Assembly: GCF_015160855.1 (NCBI RefSeq)
Contig: NZ_CP063373.1
Location: 7,192,001-7,256,000 of the forward strand
Direction of reading: 5' to 3'
DNA: 64,000 bases
Source of the DNA: Streptomyces ferrugineus
Lineage (GTDB): Bacteria; Actinomycetota; Actinomycetes; Streptomycetales; Streptomycetaceae
Made by a program: the position numbers and the translations under genes. This document shows positions 53,437 to 61,879 of this stretch, piece by piece. Position 1 is the stretch's first letter. Each line of letters opens with the position of its first letter. Below the pieces are notes generated by a model, which worked only from the letters and a program-made list of their open reading frames with translations, was not told the origin of the DNA and searched no databases.

Positions 53437-54009
53437 ATGCCCAACATCGTCGTAACCACCTGGTCGCTGGAACAGACCGCACCCACCGACCTCCTCCCAG
53501 CGCAAGCCCCGCAGGGCGACGTGACGATCGTCCGCTCCGAGGTGCCCTCGCCCGAGTTCAGCCGCTTCCTGTACACCTCGGTGGGCGGGGACGTCCACTG
53601 GACCGACCTGCTCGGCTGGACATACGCGCAGTGGCGGGAGCATCTGGAGCGGCCGGGCGTGGAGACCTGGGTGGCGTACGACCGGGGCACCCCCGCGGGA
53701 TACGTGGAGCTGGAGCCGCAGGACGACGGGGTCGTGGAGATCCTCCACTTCGGGCTGCTCCCGGCCTTCCGGGGGCGGCGGATCGGCGGGCACCTGCTGT
53801 CGTACGGCACCGCCCGCGCCTGGGATCTCGCGGAGCGCTGGCCGGGGCTGGCCCAGACGAAGCGGGTGTGGCTGCACACCTGCAGCAAGGATGGCGAGCA
53901 CGCGATGGCCAACTACCAGCGCCGTGGCTTCCAGCTCTTCGACACCAAGGTCGAGGAAGAAGCGGAGGCGCCCGCATCGGGCCCCTGGCCTGGGGCCTAT
54001 CCGGCCTGA
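53437..54009 (+). CDS. GNAT family N-acetyltransferase
   Basis: The protein has 190 residues. The acetyl-CoA binding motif is in LLPAFRGRRIGGHLLSYGTARAWD, and the preceding strand WVAYDRGTPAGYVELEPQDDGVVEILHFG is typical of the GNAT fold. The substrate is unknown. The gene is followed by an 11-bp hairpin at 54050-54082. Confidence 0.9.
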   Translation: MPNIVVTTWSLEQTAPTDLLPAQAPQGDVTIVRSEVPSPEFSRFLYTSVGGDVHWTDLLGWTYAQWREHLERPGVETWVAYDRGTPAGYVELEPQDDGVVEILHFGLLPAFRGRRIGGHLLSYGTARAWDLAERWPGLAQTKRVWLHTCSKDGEHAMANYQRRGFQLFDTKVEEEAEAPASGPWPGAYPA

Positions 54010-54049
54010 CCTGCGGGAACAAGCCTCCTGGCGGGCTCTGTGACCCACG

Positions 54050-54082
54050 ACACCCTTGTCTCACTCTCCGGGACAAGGGTGT
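54050..54082 (+). terminator. Hairpin terminator before the sulfur operon
   Basis: A perfect 11-bp stem (ACACCCTTGTC at 54050-54060 with GACAAGGGTGT at 54072-54082, 11-nt loop) lies 40 bp after the GNAT stop and 55 bp before the leader peptide. It should separate the two transcripts. Confidence 0.65.
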
Positions 54083-54136
54083 CCGCATGATGGACGAAGC
54101 TGGACTGTGTCCAGATCGCCGTGACACGCTTCCGTC

Positions 54137-54220
54137 ATGTCTGGAACTGGAATTGCCTTGGTGAGTCGGCGGCACGTCGACCTCGGCCGCATGTCCAGCG
54201 CCATCTGTCCGGCGCGCTGA
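54137..54220 (+). CDS. Cysteine-containing leader peptide of the sulfur operon
   Basis: A 27-residue ORF from ATG 54137 encodes a peptide with SRRHVDLGRMSSAIC near its C-terminal half (Cys24) and ends PAR. The RRHVDLxRxxSAxC pattern is that of the family NCBI calls putative leader peptide, found upstream of sulfur-assimilation genes in streptomycetes. The single Cys codon near the end suggests ribosome-based sensing of cysteine. It ends 128 bp before the sulfite reductase start. The role in attenuation is inference; the pattern is recognised from memory. Confidence 0.72.
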   Translation: MSGTGIALVSRRHVDLGRMSSAICPAR

Positions 54221-54348
54221 CCGTCCCGCAGCGCCCGACATCTCCCCCTTTCTGCTTCATTTCCCGCGCAACGACGCGCACTTATGCCCATGCGCCCGTA
54301 TGCGCAGGTCAGAGCCGCTTTCCGCCTGTCCCGAAGGACGTATCCACC

Positions 54349-56046
54349 ATGGCCGCCACCCCGCAGAAGCCTGCCGCCGCGACTCCCCGCCGCAAGGTGA
54401 GCCGTCACCGCGGTGAGGGTCAGTGGGCCGCGGGGCACTTCACCCCGCTCAACGGCAACGAACAGTTCAAGAAGGACGATGACGGTCTCAATGTGCGGAC
54501 ACGCATTGAGACGATCTACTCCAAGCGCGGCTTCGACTCCATCGACCCCAACGATCTTCGCGGCCGGATGCGCTGGTGGGGGCTCTACACCCAGCGCAAG
54601 CCCGGGATCGACGGCGGCAAGACCGCCATCCTGGAGCCGGAGGAGCTGGACGACTCCTACTTCATGCTGCGGGTGCGCATCGACGGCGGCCGGCTGACCA
54701 CGCGGCAGCTGAGGGTGATCGGCGAGATCTCGCAGGAGTTCGCGCGCGGCACCGCCGACATCACCGACCGGCAGAACGTCCAGTACCACTGGATCCGGAT
54801 CGAGGACGTGCCGGAGATCTGGGAGCGGTTGGAGGCCGTCGGCCTGTCCACCACCGAGGCCTGCGGTGACACGCCCCGCGTCGTCCTCGGCTCGCCGGTC
54901 GCCGGGATCGCCGCGGACGAGATCATCGACGGCACCCCGGCCATCGAGGAGATCCAGCGCCGGATCGTCGGCAACAAGGCCTTCTCCAACCTGCCCCGCA
55001 AGTTCAAGTCCGCGATCTCCGGCTCGCCGCTCCTGGACGTGGCGCACGAGATCAACGACGTCGCGTTCGTCGGCGTGAACCACCCCGAGCACGGCCCCGG
55101 CTTCGACCTGTGGGTCGGCGGCGGCCTGTCCACGAACCCCAAGATCGGCGTCCGACTCGGCACCTGGGTGCCACTGGACGAGGTCCCGGACGTCTACGAG
55201 GGCGTCATCTCGATCTTCCGCGACTACGGCTACCGCCGTCTTCGCACCCGCGCCCGCCTGAAGTTCCTCGTCGCCGACTGGGGCGCGGAGAAGTTCCGGC
55301 AGGTCCTCGAGGACGAGTACCTGGGACGCAAGCTCCTCGACGGCCCCGCGCCGGCCCAGCCCGTGGAGCGCTGGCGCGACCACGTGGGTGTGCACCGGCA
55401 GCAGGACGGCCGCTTCTACGTCGGGTTCGCCCCGCGCGTCGGCCGTGTGGACGGCACCACCCTGACGAAGATCGCCGAGCTGGCGGAGGCGCACGGCTCG
55501 GGCCGCGTCCGTACCACCGTCGAGCAGAAGATGATCATCCTCGACGTCGAGGAAGCGCAGGTCGAGTCCCTGTCCGAGGCCCTGGAGGCCCTGGACCTGA
55601 CCACGAAGCCCTCCCCCTTCCGGCGCGGCACCATGGCCTGCACCGGCATCGAGTACTGCAAGCTCGCCATCGTCGAGACCAAGGCACGCGGCTCCCAGCT
55701 GATCGACGAGCTGGAGCGCCGTATCCCCGACTTCGACGAGCCGATCACCATCAACATCAACGGCTGCCCGAACGCCTGCGCCCGTATCCAGGTGGCGGAC
55801 ATCGGTCTCAAGGGCCAGCTGGTCCTCAACGACCAGGGCGAGCAGGTCGAGGGCTTCCAGGTGCACCTGGGCGGCGCGCTCGGTCTGGAGGCCGGGTTCG
55901 GGCGCAAGGTGCGTGGTCTGAAGGTCACCTCCGAGGAGCTGCCCGACTACGTCGAGCGCGTTCTGAAGCGGTTCCAGGCCGAGCGCGAGGACGGCGAGCG
56001 GTTCGCCACCTGGGCGGCGCGCGCATCCGAGGAGGCCCTCTCATGA
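54349..56046 (+). CDS. sir: Ferredoxin-dependent sulfite reductase
   Basis: The protein has 565 residues with the siroheme/4Fe-4S layout. The iron-sulfur ligands are Cys431 and Cys437 (CTGIEYC) and Cys473 and Cys477 (CPNAC). It has Tyr80 (RWWGLYTQR) and Cys172 (TTEACGD), whose spacing of 92 matches the Tyr-Cys pair of the Mycobacterium SirA/NirA enzyme, so sulfite rather than nitrite is the likely substrate. It makes sulfide for cysteine synthesis in the cytoplasm. First large gene of the sulfur operon. ATG 54349 is chosen; ACGAAGG-type purines lie upstream. Confidence 0.95.
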   Translation: MAATPQKPAAATPRRKVSRHRGEGQWAAGHFTPLNGNEQFKKDDDGLNVRTRIETIYSKRGFDSIDPNDLRGRMRWWGLYTQRKPGIDGGKTAILEPEELDDSYFMLRVRIDGGRLTTRQLRVIGEISQEFARGTADITDRQNVQYHWIRIEDVPEIWERLEAVGLSTTEACGDTPRVVLGSPVAGIAADEIIDGTPAIEEIQRRIVGNKAFSNLPRKFKSAISGSPLLDVAHEINDVAFVGVNHPEHGPGFDLWVGGGLSTNPKIGVRLGTWVPLDEVPDVYEGVISIFRDYGYRRLRTRARLKFLVADWGAEKFRQVLEDEYLGRKLLDGPAPAQPVERWRDHVGVHRQQDGRFYVGFAPRVGRVDGTTLTKIAELAEAHGSGRVRTTVEQKMIILDVEEAQVESLSEALEALDLTTKPSPFRRGTMACTGIEYCKLAIVETKARGSQLIDELERRIPDFDEPITININGCPNACARIQVADIGLKGQLVLNDQGEQVEGFQVHLGGALGLEAGFGRKVRGLKVTSEELPDYVERVLKRFQAEREDGERFATWAARASEEALS

Positions 56047-56222
56047 GCGAGCGGGCCGCCCCCTTCTACTGCCCCTACTGCGGCGACGAGGACCTCCGGC
56101 CGAGCGAGCAGGGTCATGGCGCATGGGAATGCGCGGCATGCAACCGCGCATTCCAGTTGAAGTTCCTCGGGCTGCTCGCCCGGGGTCTTCAGCCCAACGA
56201 CGCACGGGGAGACGGGATATGA
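56043..56222 (+). CDS. Small zinc-ribbon protein between sulfite reductase and APS reductase
   Basis: The protein has 59 residues. Two CxxC pairs (CPYCGDED and CAACNRAFQ) make a zinc ribbon or rubredoxin-like site. It overlaps both neighbours: the start ATGA overlaps the sulfite reductase stop, and its stop overlaps the APS reductase start. Such strict coupling suggests a stoichiometric accessory role, perhaps in metal or electron handling. Function is unknown. Confidence 0.85.
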   Translation: MSERAAPFYCPYCGDEDLRPSEQGHGAWECAACNRAFQLKFLGLLARGLQPNDARGDGI

Positions 56223-56929
56223 CCGCGATTCAGGAAGAGCGCACGACCGAGGATCTCAAGGCGCTCGCCGAGCAGGCGGGCCGTGACCTGGAGGACGCCT
56301 CCGCGCTGGAGATCCTCCAGTGGGCGGTCGACACCTTCGGCAAGCGCTTCTGCGTGACCTCGTCGATGGAGGACGCGGTGGTCGCCCACCTCGCCTCCCG
56401 CGCGATGCCCGGCGTCGACGTCGTGTTCCTGGACACCGGCTACCACTTCGAGGAGACCATCGGCACCCGCGACGCGGTCGAGGCGGTGATGGACGTCAAC
56501 GTCATCACGCTGACCCCGCTCCAGACGGTCGCCGAGCAGGACGCCCAGTACGGCCCCAGGCTGCACGACCGCGACCCCGACCTGTGCTGCAGGCTGCGCA
56601 AGGTCGAGCCGCTGGAACGCGGACTCAAGAGCTATGTGGCCTGGGCGACCGGCCTGCGCCGCGACGAGTCCCCGACCCGGGCGAACACCCCGGTCGTCGG
56701 CTGGGACGAGAAGCGGCAGAAGGTGAAGATCTCCCCGATCGCCCGCTGGACCCAGGACGACGTGGACGCCTACGTCGCCGAGCACGGCGTACTGACCAAC
56801 CCGCTCCTGATGGACGGCTACGCCTCCGTCGGCTGCGCCCCCTGCACCCGCCGCGTCCTCGAGGGCGAGGACGCGCGCGCCGGCCGCTGGGCCGGCCGCG
56901 CCAAGACCGAGTGCGGGCTGCACGGCTGA
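56219..56929 (+). CDS. cysH: Adenylylsulfate (APS) reductase
   Basis: The protein has 236 residues. The N-terminal PP-loop is TSSMEDAVV, and it has VVFLDTGYHFEET. The cysteine pairs DLCCRLRK and GCAPC, plus the C-terminal ECGLH, mark the 4Fe-4S class that reduces APS rather than PAPS. ECGLH carries the catalytic Cys. It makes sulfite from APS using thioredoxin. The start at 56219 overlaps the zinc-ribbon stop. Confidence 0.95.
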   Translation: MTAIQEERTTEDLKALAEQAGRDLEDASALEILQWAVDTFGKRFCVTSSMEDAVVAHLASRAMPGVDVVFLDTGYHFEETIGTRDAVEAVMDVNVITLTPLQTVAEQDAQYGPRLHDRDPDLCCRLRKVEPLERGLKSYVAWATGLRRDESPTRANTPVVGWDEKRQKVKISPIARWTQDDVDAYVAEHGVLTNPLLMDGYASVGCAPCTRRVLEGEDARAGRWAGRAKTECGLHG

Positions 56930-56930
56930 C

Positions 56931-57500
56931 ATGAACGATTCCTCTGCGACCTTGGAGAACCACGTGACGAGCGGAGCCACCGTCTGGCTCACGGGTCTGC
57001 CGAGCGCCGGCAAGACCACCATCGCCTACGAGCTGGCCGACCGGCTCCGCGACGAGGGCCACCGCGTCGAGGTGCTCGACGGCGACGAGATCCGCGAGTT
57101 CATCTCGGCGGGCCTCGGCTTCAGCCGCGAGGACCGGCACACCAATGTGCAGCGCATCGGCTTCCTGGCCGAACTGCTCGCCCGCAACGGCGTCAAGGCG
57201 CTCGTCCCGGTGATCGCGCCCTACTCCGACAGCCGTGACGCGGTCCGCAAGCGTCACCAGGAGAGCGGGGCGCCGTACCTGGAGATCCACGTGGCCACGC
57301 CGGTCGAGGTGTGCTCCGTCCGCGATGTGAAGGGTCTGTACGCCAAGCAGGCCGCGGGCGAGCTGACCGGACTGACCGGGGTCGACGACCCGTACGAGGC
57401 CCCCGAGTCGCCCGATCTTCGGATCGAGTCCCAGAACCAGACCGTGCAGGAGTCCGCGGCGTCCGTGTACGCCCTGCTCACCGAAAGGGGACTGGCATGA
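56931..57500 (+). CDS. cysC: Adenylylsulfate kinase
   Basis: The protein has 189 residues with P-loop GLPSAGKTT (22-30), LDGDEIREF and FSREDRHTNVQRIGF, typical of APS kinase. It phosphorylates APS to PAPS. This is unusual beside an APS reductase, which does not need PAPS. PAPS may be needed for sulfation reactions. It starts 1 bp after the cysH stop and its stop overlaps the cysD start. Confidence 0.95.
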   Translation: MNDSSATLENHVTSGATVWLTGLPSAGKTTIAYELADRLRDEGHRVEVLDGDEIREFISAGLGFSREDRHTNVQRIGFLAELLARNGVKALVPVIAPYSDSRDAVRKRHQESGAPYLEIHVATPVEVCSVRDVKGLYAKQAAGELTGLTGVDDPYEAPESPDLRIESQNQTVQESAASVYALLTERGLA

Positions 57501-58432
57501 CGACCGTCGCCGCGCTGGAGGAGGGCACGGACTCCCCGTACGCCCTCTCGCACCTGGACGCGCTGGAGTCCGAGGCGGTGCACATCTTCCGTGAGGTGGC
57601 GGGCGAGTTCGAGCGGCCGGTGATCCTGTTCTCCGGCGGCAAGGACTCCATCGTCATGCTGCACCTCGCGCTGAAGGCGTTCGCCCCCGCGGCGATCCCC
57701 TTCTCGCTGCTGCACGTGGACACCGGGCACAACTTCCCCGAGGTCATCGAGTACCGGGACCGCACGGTCGACAAGCACGGCCTGCGGCTGCATGTCGCCT
57801 CCGTGCAGGACTACATCGACCGCGGGGTGCTCAAGGAGCGCCCGGACGGCACCCGTAACCCGCTGCAGACGCTGCCGCTGACCGAGAAGATCCAGAGCGA
57901 GAAGTTCGACGCGGTCTTCGGCGGCGGTCGGCGCGACGAGGAGAAGGCGCGGGCCAAGGAGCGGGTGTTCAGCCTGCGGGACGAGTTCTCCCAGTGGGAC
58001 CCGCGCCGGCAGCGGCCCGAGCTGTGGAACCTGTACAACGGCCGGCACGCGCCCGGGGAGCACGTGCGTGTCTTCCCGCTGTCCAACTGGACCGAGCTGG
58101 ACGTGTGGCAGTACATCGACCGCGAGGACATCGAGCTGCCGCAGATCTACTTCGCGCACGAGCGCGAGGTGTTCAAGCGCAGCGGCATGTGGCTGACCGC
58201 CGGTGAGTGGGGCGGCCCGAAGGACGGCGAGACCGTGGAGAAGCGGCTCGTGCGCTACCGGACCGTCGGCGACATGTCCTGCACCGGTGCCGTGGACTCG
58301 GACGCCGTGACGCTGGATCAGGTCATCACCGAGATCGCCGCGTCCCGGCTCACCGAGCGCGGCGCCACCCGCGCCGACGACAAGCTCTCCGAGGCCGCGA
58401 TGGAAGACCGCAAGCGCGAGGGGTACTTCTAA
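57497..58432 (+). CDS. cysD: Sulfate adenylyltransferase subunit 2
   Basis: The protein has 311 residues with the PP-loop FSGGKDS (45-51), the family segments LLHVDTGHNFPEVIEYRD and FGGGRRDEEKARAKER, and the C-terminal RYRTVGDMSCTGAV. It forms APS from ATP and sulfate together with the GTPase subunit CysN. ATG 57497 overlaps the cysC stop by four bases (ATGA). Confidence 0.96.
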   Translation: MTTVAALEEGTDSPYALSHLDALESEAVHIFREVAGEFERPVILFSGGKDSIVMLHLALKAFAPAAIPFSLLHVDTGHNFPEVIEYRDRTVDKHGLRLHVASVQDYIDRGVLKERPDGTRNPLQTLPLTEKIQSEKFDAVFGGGRRDEEKARAKERVFSLRDEFSQWDPRRQRPELWNLYNGRHAPGEHVRVFPLSNWTELDVWQYIDREDIELPQIYFAHEREVFKRSGMWLTAGEWGGPKDGETVEKRLVRYRTVGDMSCTGAVDSDAVTLDQVITEIAASRLTERGATRADDKLSEAAMEDRKREGYF

Positions 58433-58434
58433 GC

Positions 58435-59769
58435 ATGAGCACGACCACGACCGAGGAGCTCTCGGCCACCACCCTGCTGCGGTTCGCCACCGCCGGCTCC
58501 GTCGACGACGGCAAGTCCACCCTGGTGGGCCGGCTGCTGCACGACTCCAAGTCGGTCCTCGCCGACCAGCTGGAGGCCGTGGAGCGCGCGTCGGCCTCGC
58601 GCGGGCAGGACGCCCCGGACCTCGCGCTGCTGACCGACGGTCTGCGGGCCGAGCGGGAGCAGGGCATCACGATCGACGTGGCCTACCGCTACTTCGCCAC
58701 GCCCCGGCGCCGGTTCATCCTCGCCGACACCCCGGGCCATGTGCAGTACACCCGCAACATGGTCACCGGCGCCTCGACGGCCGAACTGACGGTGATCCTG
58801 GTCGACGCCCGCAACGGCGTCGTCGAGCAGACCCGCCGGCACGCCGCGATCGCCGCGCTGCTGCGGGTGCCGCACGTCGTCCTGGCCGTGAACAAGATGG
58901 ACCTGGTGGACTACCAGGAGTCCGTCTTCGCCGCGATCGCCGAGGAGTTCACGGCCTACGCGCTCGAACTGGGCGTCCCGGAGATCACCGCGATCCCGAT
59001 CTCGGCGCTGGCCGGCGACAACGTGGTGGACCCGTCCGCCAACATGGACTGGTACGGCGGCCCGACCTTCCTGGAGCACCTGGAGACGGTCCCGGTCAGC
59101 CACGACCTGAGCCACTGCCACGCCCGGCTGCCCGTGCAGTACGTGATCCGGCCGCAGACCGCCGAGCACCGGGACTACCGCGGTTACGCCGGCCAGATCG
59201 CCGCCGGCTCGTTCCGCGTCGGCGAGTCGGTGACGGTGCTGCCCTCGGGCCGTACCTCGACGATCTCCGGCATCGACCTGCTGGGCGAGCCGGTCGACAT
59301 CGCCTGGACCACCCAGTCGGTGACCCTCCTGCTCGAGGACGACATCGACATCTCGCGCGGTGACCTGATCGTGCCGACCAAGGACGCGCCCGCGACCACG
59401 CAGGACATCGAGGCCACGGTCTGCCATGTCGCCGACGCCCCGCTGACCGTCGGCCACCGCGTGCTGCTCAAGCACGGCACCCGCACGGTCAAGGCGATCG
59501 TCAAGGACATCCCGTCCCGGCTCACGCTCGACGACCTGTCCCTGCACCCGCACCCGGGGCAGCTCGTCGCCAACGACATCGGCCGGGTGAAGGTGCGCAC
59601 CGCCGAGCCGCTGCCGGTCGACTCCTACGCCGACTCGCGCCGCACCGGATCGTTCATCCTGATCGACCCCAGCGACGGCACCACGCTCACCGCGGGCATG
59701 GTCGGCGAGTCGTTCGCCTCGCCGGAGCCGGTCAAGGACGAGGCCGAGGACGACGGGTGGGACTTCTGA
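58435..59769 (+). CDS. cysN: Sulfate adenylyltransferase subunit 1 (GTPase)
   Basis: The protein has 444 residues with GTPase motifs G1 GSVDDGKST (21-29), G2 GITIDVAYRYF, G3 DTPGH and G4 NKMD, followed by two beta-barrel domains of the EF-Tu type. GTP hydrolysis drives APS formation by CysD. No APS kinase domain is fused, consistent with the separate cysC gene. It starts 2 bp after the cysD stop. Confidence 0.96.
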   Translation: MSTTTTEELSATTLLRFATAGSVDDGKSTLVGRLLHDSKSVLADQLEAVERASASRGQDAPDLALLTDGLRAEREQGITIDVAYRYFATPRRRFILADTPGHVQYTRNMVTGASTAELTVILVDARNGVVEQTRRHAAIAALLRVPHVVLAVNKMDLVDYQESVFAAIAEEFTAYALELGVPEITAIPISALAGDNVVDPSANMDWYGGPTFLEHLETVPVSHDLSHCHARLPVQYVIRPQTAEHRDYRGYAGQIAAGSFRVGESVTVLPSGRTSTISGIDLLGEPVDIAWTTQSVTLLLEDDIDISRGDLIVPTKDAPATTQDIEATVCHVADAPLTVGHRVLLKHGTRTVKAIVKDIPSRLTLDDLSLHPHPGQLVANDIGRVKVRTAEPLPVDSYADSRRTGSFILIDPSDGTTLTAGMVGESFASPEPVKDEAEDDGWDF

Positions 59770-59770
59770 C

Positions 59771-59875
59771 ATGAGGCCCCACGACATCTACTCCACGTTC
59801 GCCAAGGAGGGCGGCCGCGTCGGCAGCGGCGCCCTCGGCAGCGGGCAGGGCGGAGTGGCGCGATGTGTGCGCTGA
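59771..59875 (+). CDS. Small ORF after cysN, possible 34-residue peptide
   Basis: ATG 59771 lies 1 bp after the cysN stop, the same spacing seen between cysH and cysC, and encodes a 34-residue peptide beginning MRPHDIYSTFAKEGGRV and ending ARCVR. It fills part of the 186-bp gap before the transporter genes. No family was recognised; it may be a coupling ORF or chance. Confidence 0.35.
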   Translation: MRPHDIYSTFAKEGGRVGSGALGSGQGGVARCVR

Positions 59876-59916
59876 CCCACCCTTCGTCCATCTGCCGTTC
59901 CCCCGGCCGCGCCTGA
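59863..59916 (+). CDS. Candidate second cysteine leader peptide, 17 residues
   Basis: ATG 59863 encodes a 17-residue peptide with two Cys codons (MCAL and SSICRS), overlapping the end of the 34-residue ORF in another frame. A GGGCGG stretch about 12 nt upstream could act as a weak ribosome site. It ends 39 bp before the binding-protein start. By analogy with the Cys-containing leader at 54137 it could sense cysteine for the transporter genes, but chance is possible. Confidence 0.35.
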   Translation: MCALTHPSSICRSPGRA

Positions 59917-59955
59917 ACAGGGCGTGAGTGCCGGGCCACCGAGAGGAACCCTCCC

Positions 59956-61056
59956 GTGCCTGCCACCCCCGCCCCGCGACGGCTGCTCGCCGCCCTGGCC
60001 GCGCTGCCGCTGCTGGCCCTCGCGGCCTGCGGCTACGGCTCCCAGGCGGTGGAGAACAAGGAGCAGGCCATCGCGGGGGCGGCCAAGGTCGACGGCCTGG
60101 ACTCGGTGAAGATCGGCTACTTCGGGAACATCACCCACGCCACCGCGCTGGTCGGCCGGCACGAAAAGCTGTTCCAGAAGGAGCTGGGGGGCACGCTGGC
60201 GAAGTACGCCACGTTCAACGCCGGTCCGTCGGCGATCGAGGCGCTCAACTCCGGGTCCGTCGACATCGCCTGGATCGGGCCCTCGCCCGCGGTCAACGGC
60301 TACACCAAGGCCGGTGGCGACAATCTGCGGATCATCTCCGGTTCGGCGTCGGGCGGCGTGAAGCTGGTCGTGAACCCGGAGAAGATCAAGTCCCTGAAGG
60401 ACGTCAAGGGCAAGAGGATCGCCACGCCGCAGCTCGGCAACACCCAGGACGTGGCGTTCCTCAACTGGGTCGCCGGGCAGGGCTGGAAGGTCGACGCGGA
60501 GAGCGGCAAGGGGGATGTCTCCGTCGTCCGCACCGACAACAAGATCACCCCGGACGCCTACAGGTCCGGTTCGATCGACGGCGCCTGGGTGCCCGAGCCG
60601 ACCGCGTCGAAGCTGGTCGCCGAGGGCGCGAAGGTACTGCTCGACGAGGCCGACCTGTGGCCGGACAAGAAGTTCGTGATCACGAACGTCGTGGTGTCGC
60701 AGAGCTTCCTCAAGGAGCACCCGCAGGCCGTGGAGGCCGTGCTGCGCGCCTCGGTGAAGACCAACCAGTGGATCGAGGCCCACCCGGAGCAGGCGAAGGC
60801 CGCGGCGAACGCGCAGCTCAAGGCCGACACCGGCAAGCCGCTGCCCGCCGATGTCATCGACCCGGCCTGGACGTCGGTCCAGGTCACCGACGACCCGCTG
60901 GCGGCCACGCTGCGCACCGAGGCCGAGCACGCCGTGCAGGTCGGGCTGCTGCAGCAGCCCGACCTCAAGGGCATCTACGACCTGACCCCGCTGAACAAGG
61001 TCCTCAAGGCCGAGGGCGAACCCGCGGTCGACGACGCCCACCTCGGCGTCGAATAA
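59956..61056 (+). CDS. ssuA: Sulfonate/taurine-type ABC transporter substrate-binding lipoprotein
   Basis: The protein has 366 residues with a lipobox LAAC (Cys25). The mature part has the aliphatic sulfonate/nitrate-type SBP fold: VKIGYFGNITHATALVG, NAGPSAIEALNSGSVDIAWIGPSPAVNGY, and GKRIATPQLGNTQDVAFLNWV. The GTG start at 59956 has GAGAGGA 9-15 nt upstream. It binds an organosulfur or related small anion and delivers it to the permease at 61866. The SsuA name is by context and fold; taurine or sulfate esters are also possible. Confidence 0.88.
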   Translation: MPATPAPRRLLAALAALPLLALAACGYGSQAVENKEQAIAGAAKVDGLDSVKIGYFGNITHATALVGRHEKLFQKELGGTLAKYATFNAGPSAIEALNSGSVDIAWIGPSPAVNGYTKAGGDNLRIISGSASGGVKLVVNPEKIKSLKDVKGKRIATPQLGNTQDVAFLNWVAGQGWKVDAESGKGDVSVVRTDNKITPDAYRSGSIDGAWVPEPTASKLVAEGAKVLLDEADLWPDKKFVITNVVVSQSFLKEHPQAVEAVLRASVKTNQWIEAHPEQAKAAANAQLKADTGKPLPADVIDPAWTSVQVTDDPLAATLRTEAEHAVQVGLLQQPDLKGIYDLTPLNKVLKAEGEPAVDDAHLGVE

Positions 61057-61090
61057 GCCCCGTTCCCACAGTTCTCAGGAGGTGACGACC

Positions 61091-61879
61091 ATGGCAACCG
61101 CCCTCGCCAAGGCCGCGGACACGGACGTGTCCGCCGCGCACGCCGCCCGCATCGACCACGTGTCGAAGTCCTTCACCGGCCCCGCCGGCAAGCAGCTCGT
61201 CCTCGACGACATCACCCTCGACGTCGCACCCGGCGAGTTCGTCACCCTCCTGGGAGCCTCCGGCTGCGGCAAGTCCACCCTGCTGAACCTGGTGGCCGGC
61301 CTCGACCGGCCCAGCACCGGCACCATCACCACCGACGGCCGCCCGGCCCTGATGTTCCAGGAACACGCCCTGTTCCCCTGGCTGACCGCCGGCAAGAACA
61401 TCGAACTCGCCCTCAAACTGCGCGGCATCGCCAAGACCGAACGCCGCGAGCGGGCCGAGGAACTCCTCGAACTGGTCCGCCTCAAGGGCGCCCACGGCAA
61501 GCGGGTGCACGAACTGTCCGGCGGCATGCGCCAGCGCGTGGCCATGGCCCGCGCCCTGGCCCAGGACAGCAAGCTGCTGCTGATGGACGAACCCTTCGCC
61601 GCACTCGACGCCATCACCCGGGACGTGCTGCACGACGAACTCACCCGCATCTGGCGCGAGACCCAGCTGTCGGTGCTGTTCGTCACCCACAACGTCCGCG
61701 AAGCCGTCCGCCTGGCCCAGCGCGTGGTACTGCTGTCCTCCCGGCCCGGCCGGGTGGCCCGCCAGTGGACGGTCGCCATCCCCCAGCCCCGCCGCATCGA
61801 GGACGCCGACGTGGCGGAACTGTCCCGGGAGATCACCGAAGAACTGCGTGGGGAGATCCGCCGCCATGGCCAGCACTGA
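61091..61879 (+). CDS. ssuB: Sulfonate-type ABC transporter ATP-binding protein
   Basis: The protein has 262 residues with Walker A GASGCGKST (about 55-63), signature LSGGMRQR, Walker B LLLMDEPFAALD and a switch His in VLFVTHNV, typical of the SsuB/TauB/NrtD class. ATG 61091 is chosen because AGGAGG at 61077-61082 is 8 nt before it; GTG 61082 overlaps the ribosome site. Its 3' end overlaps the permease gene. Confidence 0.92.
   Translation: MATALAKAADTDVSAAHAARIDHVSKSFTGPAGKQLVLDDITLDVAPGEFVTLLGASGCGKSTLLNLVAGLDRPSTGTITTDGRPALMFQEHALFPWLTAGKNIELALKLRGIAKTERRERAEELLELVRLKGAHGKRVHELSGGMRQRVAMARALAQDSKLLLMDEPFAALDAITRDVLHDELTRIWRETQLSVLFVTHNVREAVRLAQRVVLLSSRPGRVARQWTVAIPQPRRIEDADVAELSREITEELRGEIRRHGQH

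Noticed and set aside
54061..55866. Long antisense open frame across the sulfite reductase gene.
   Set aside because: It is a shadow frame typical of high-G+C DNA; the sense strand encodes a clear enzyme with all ligands.
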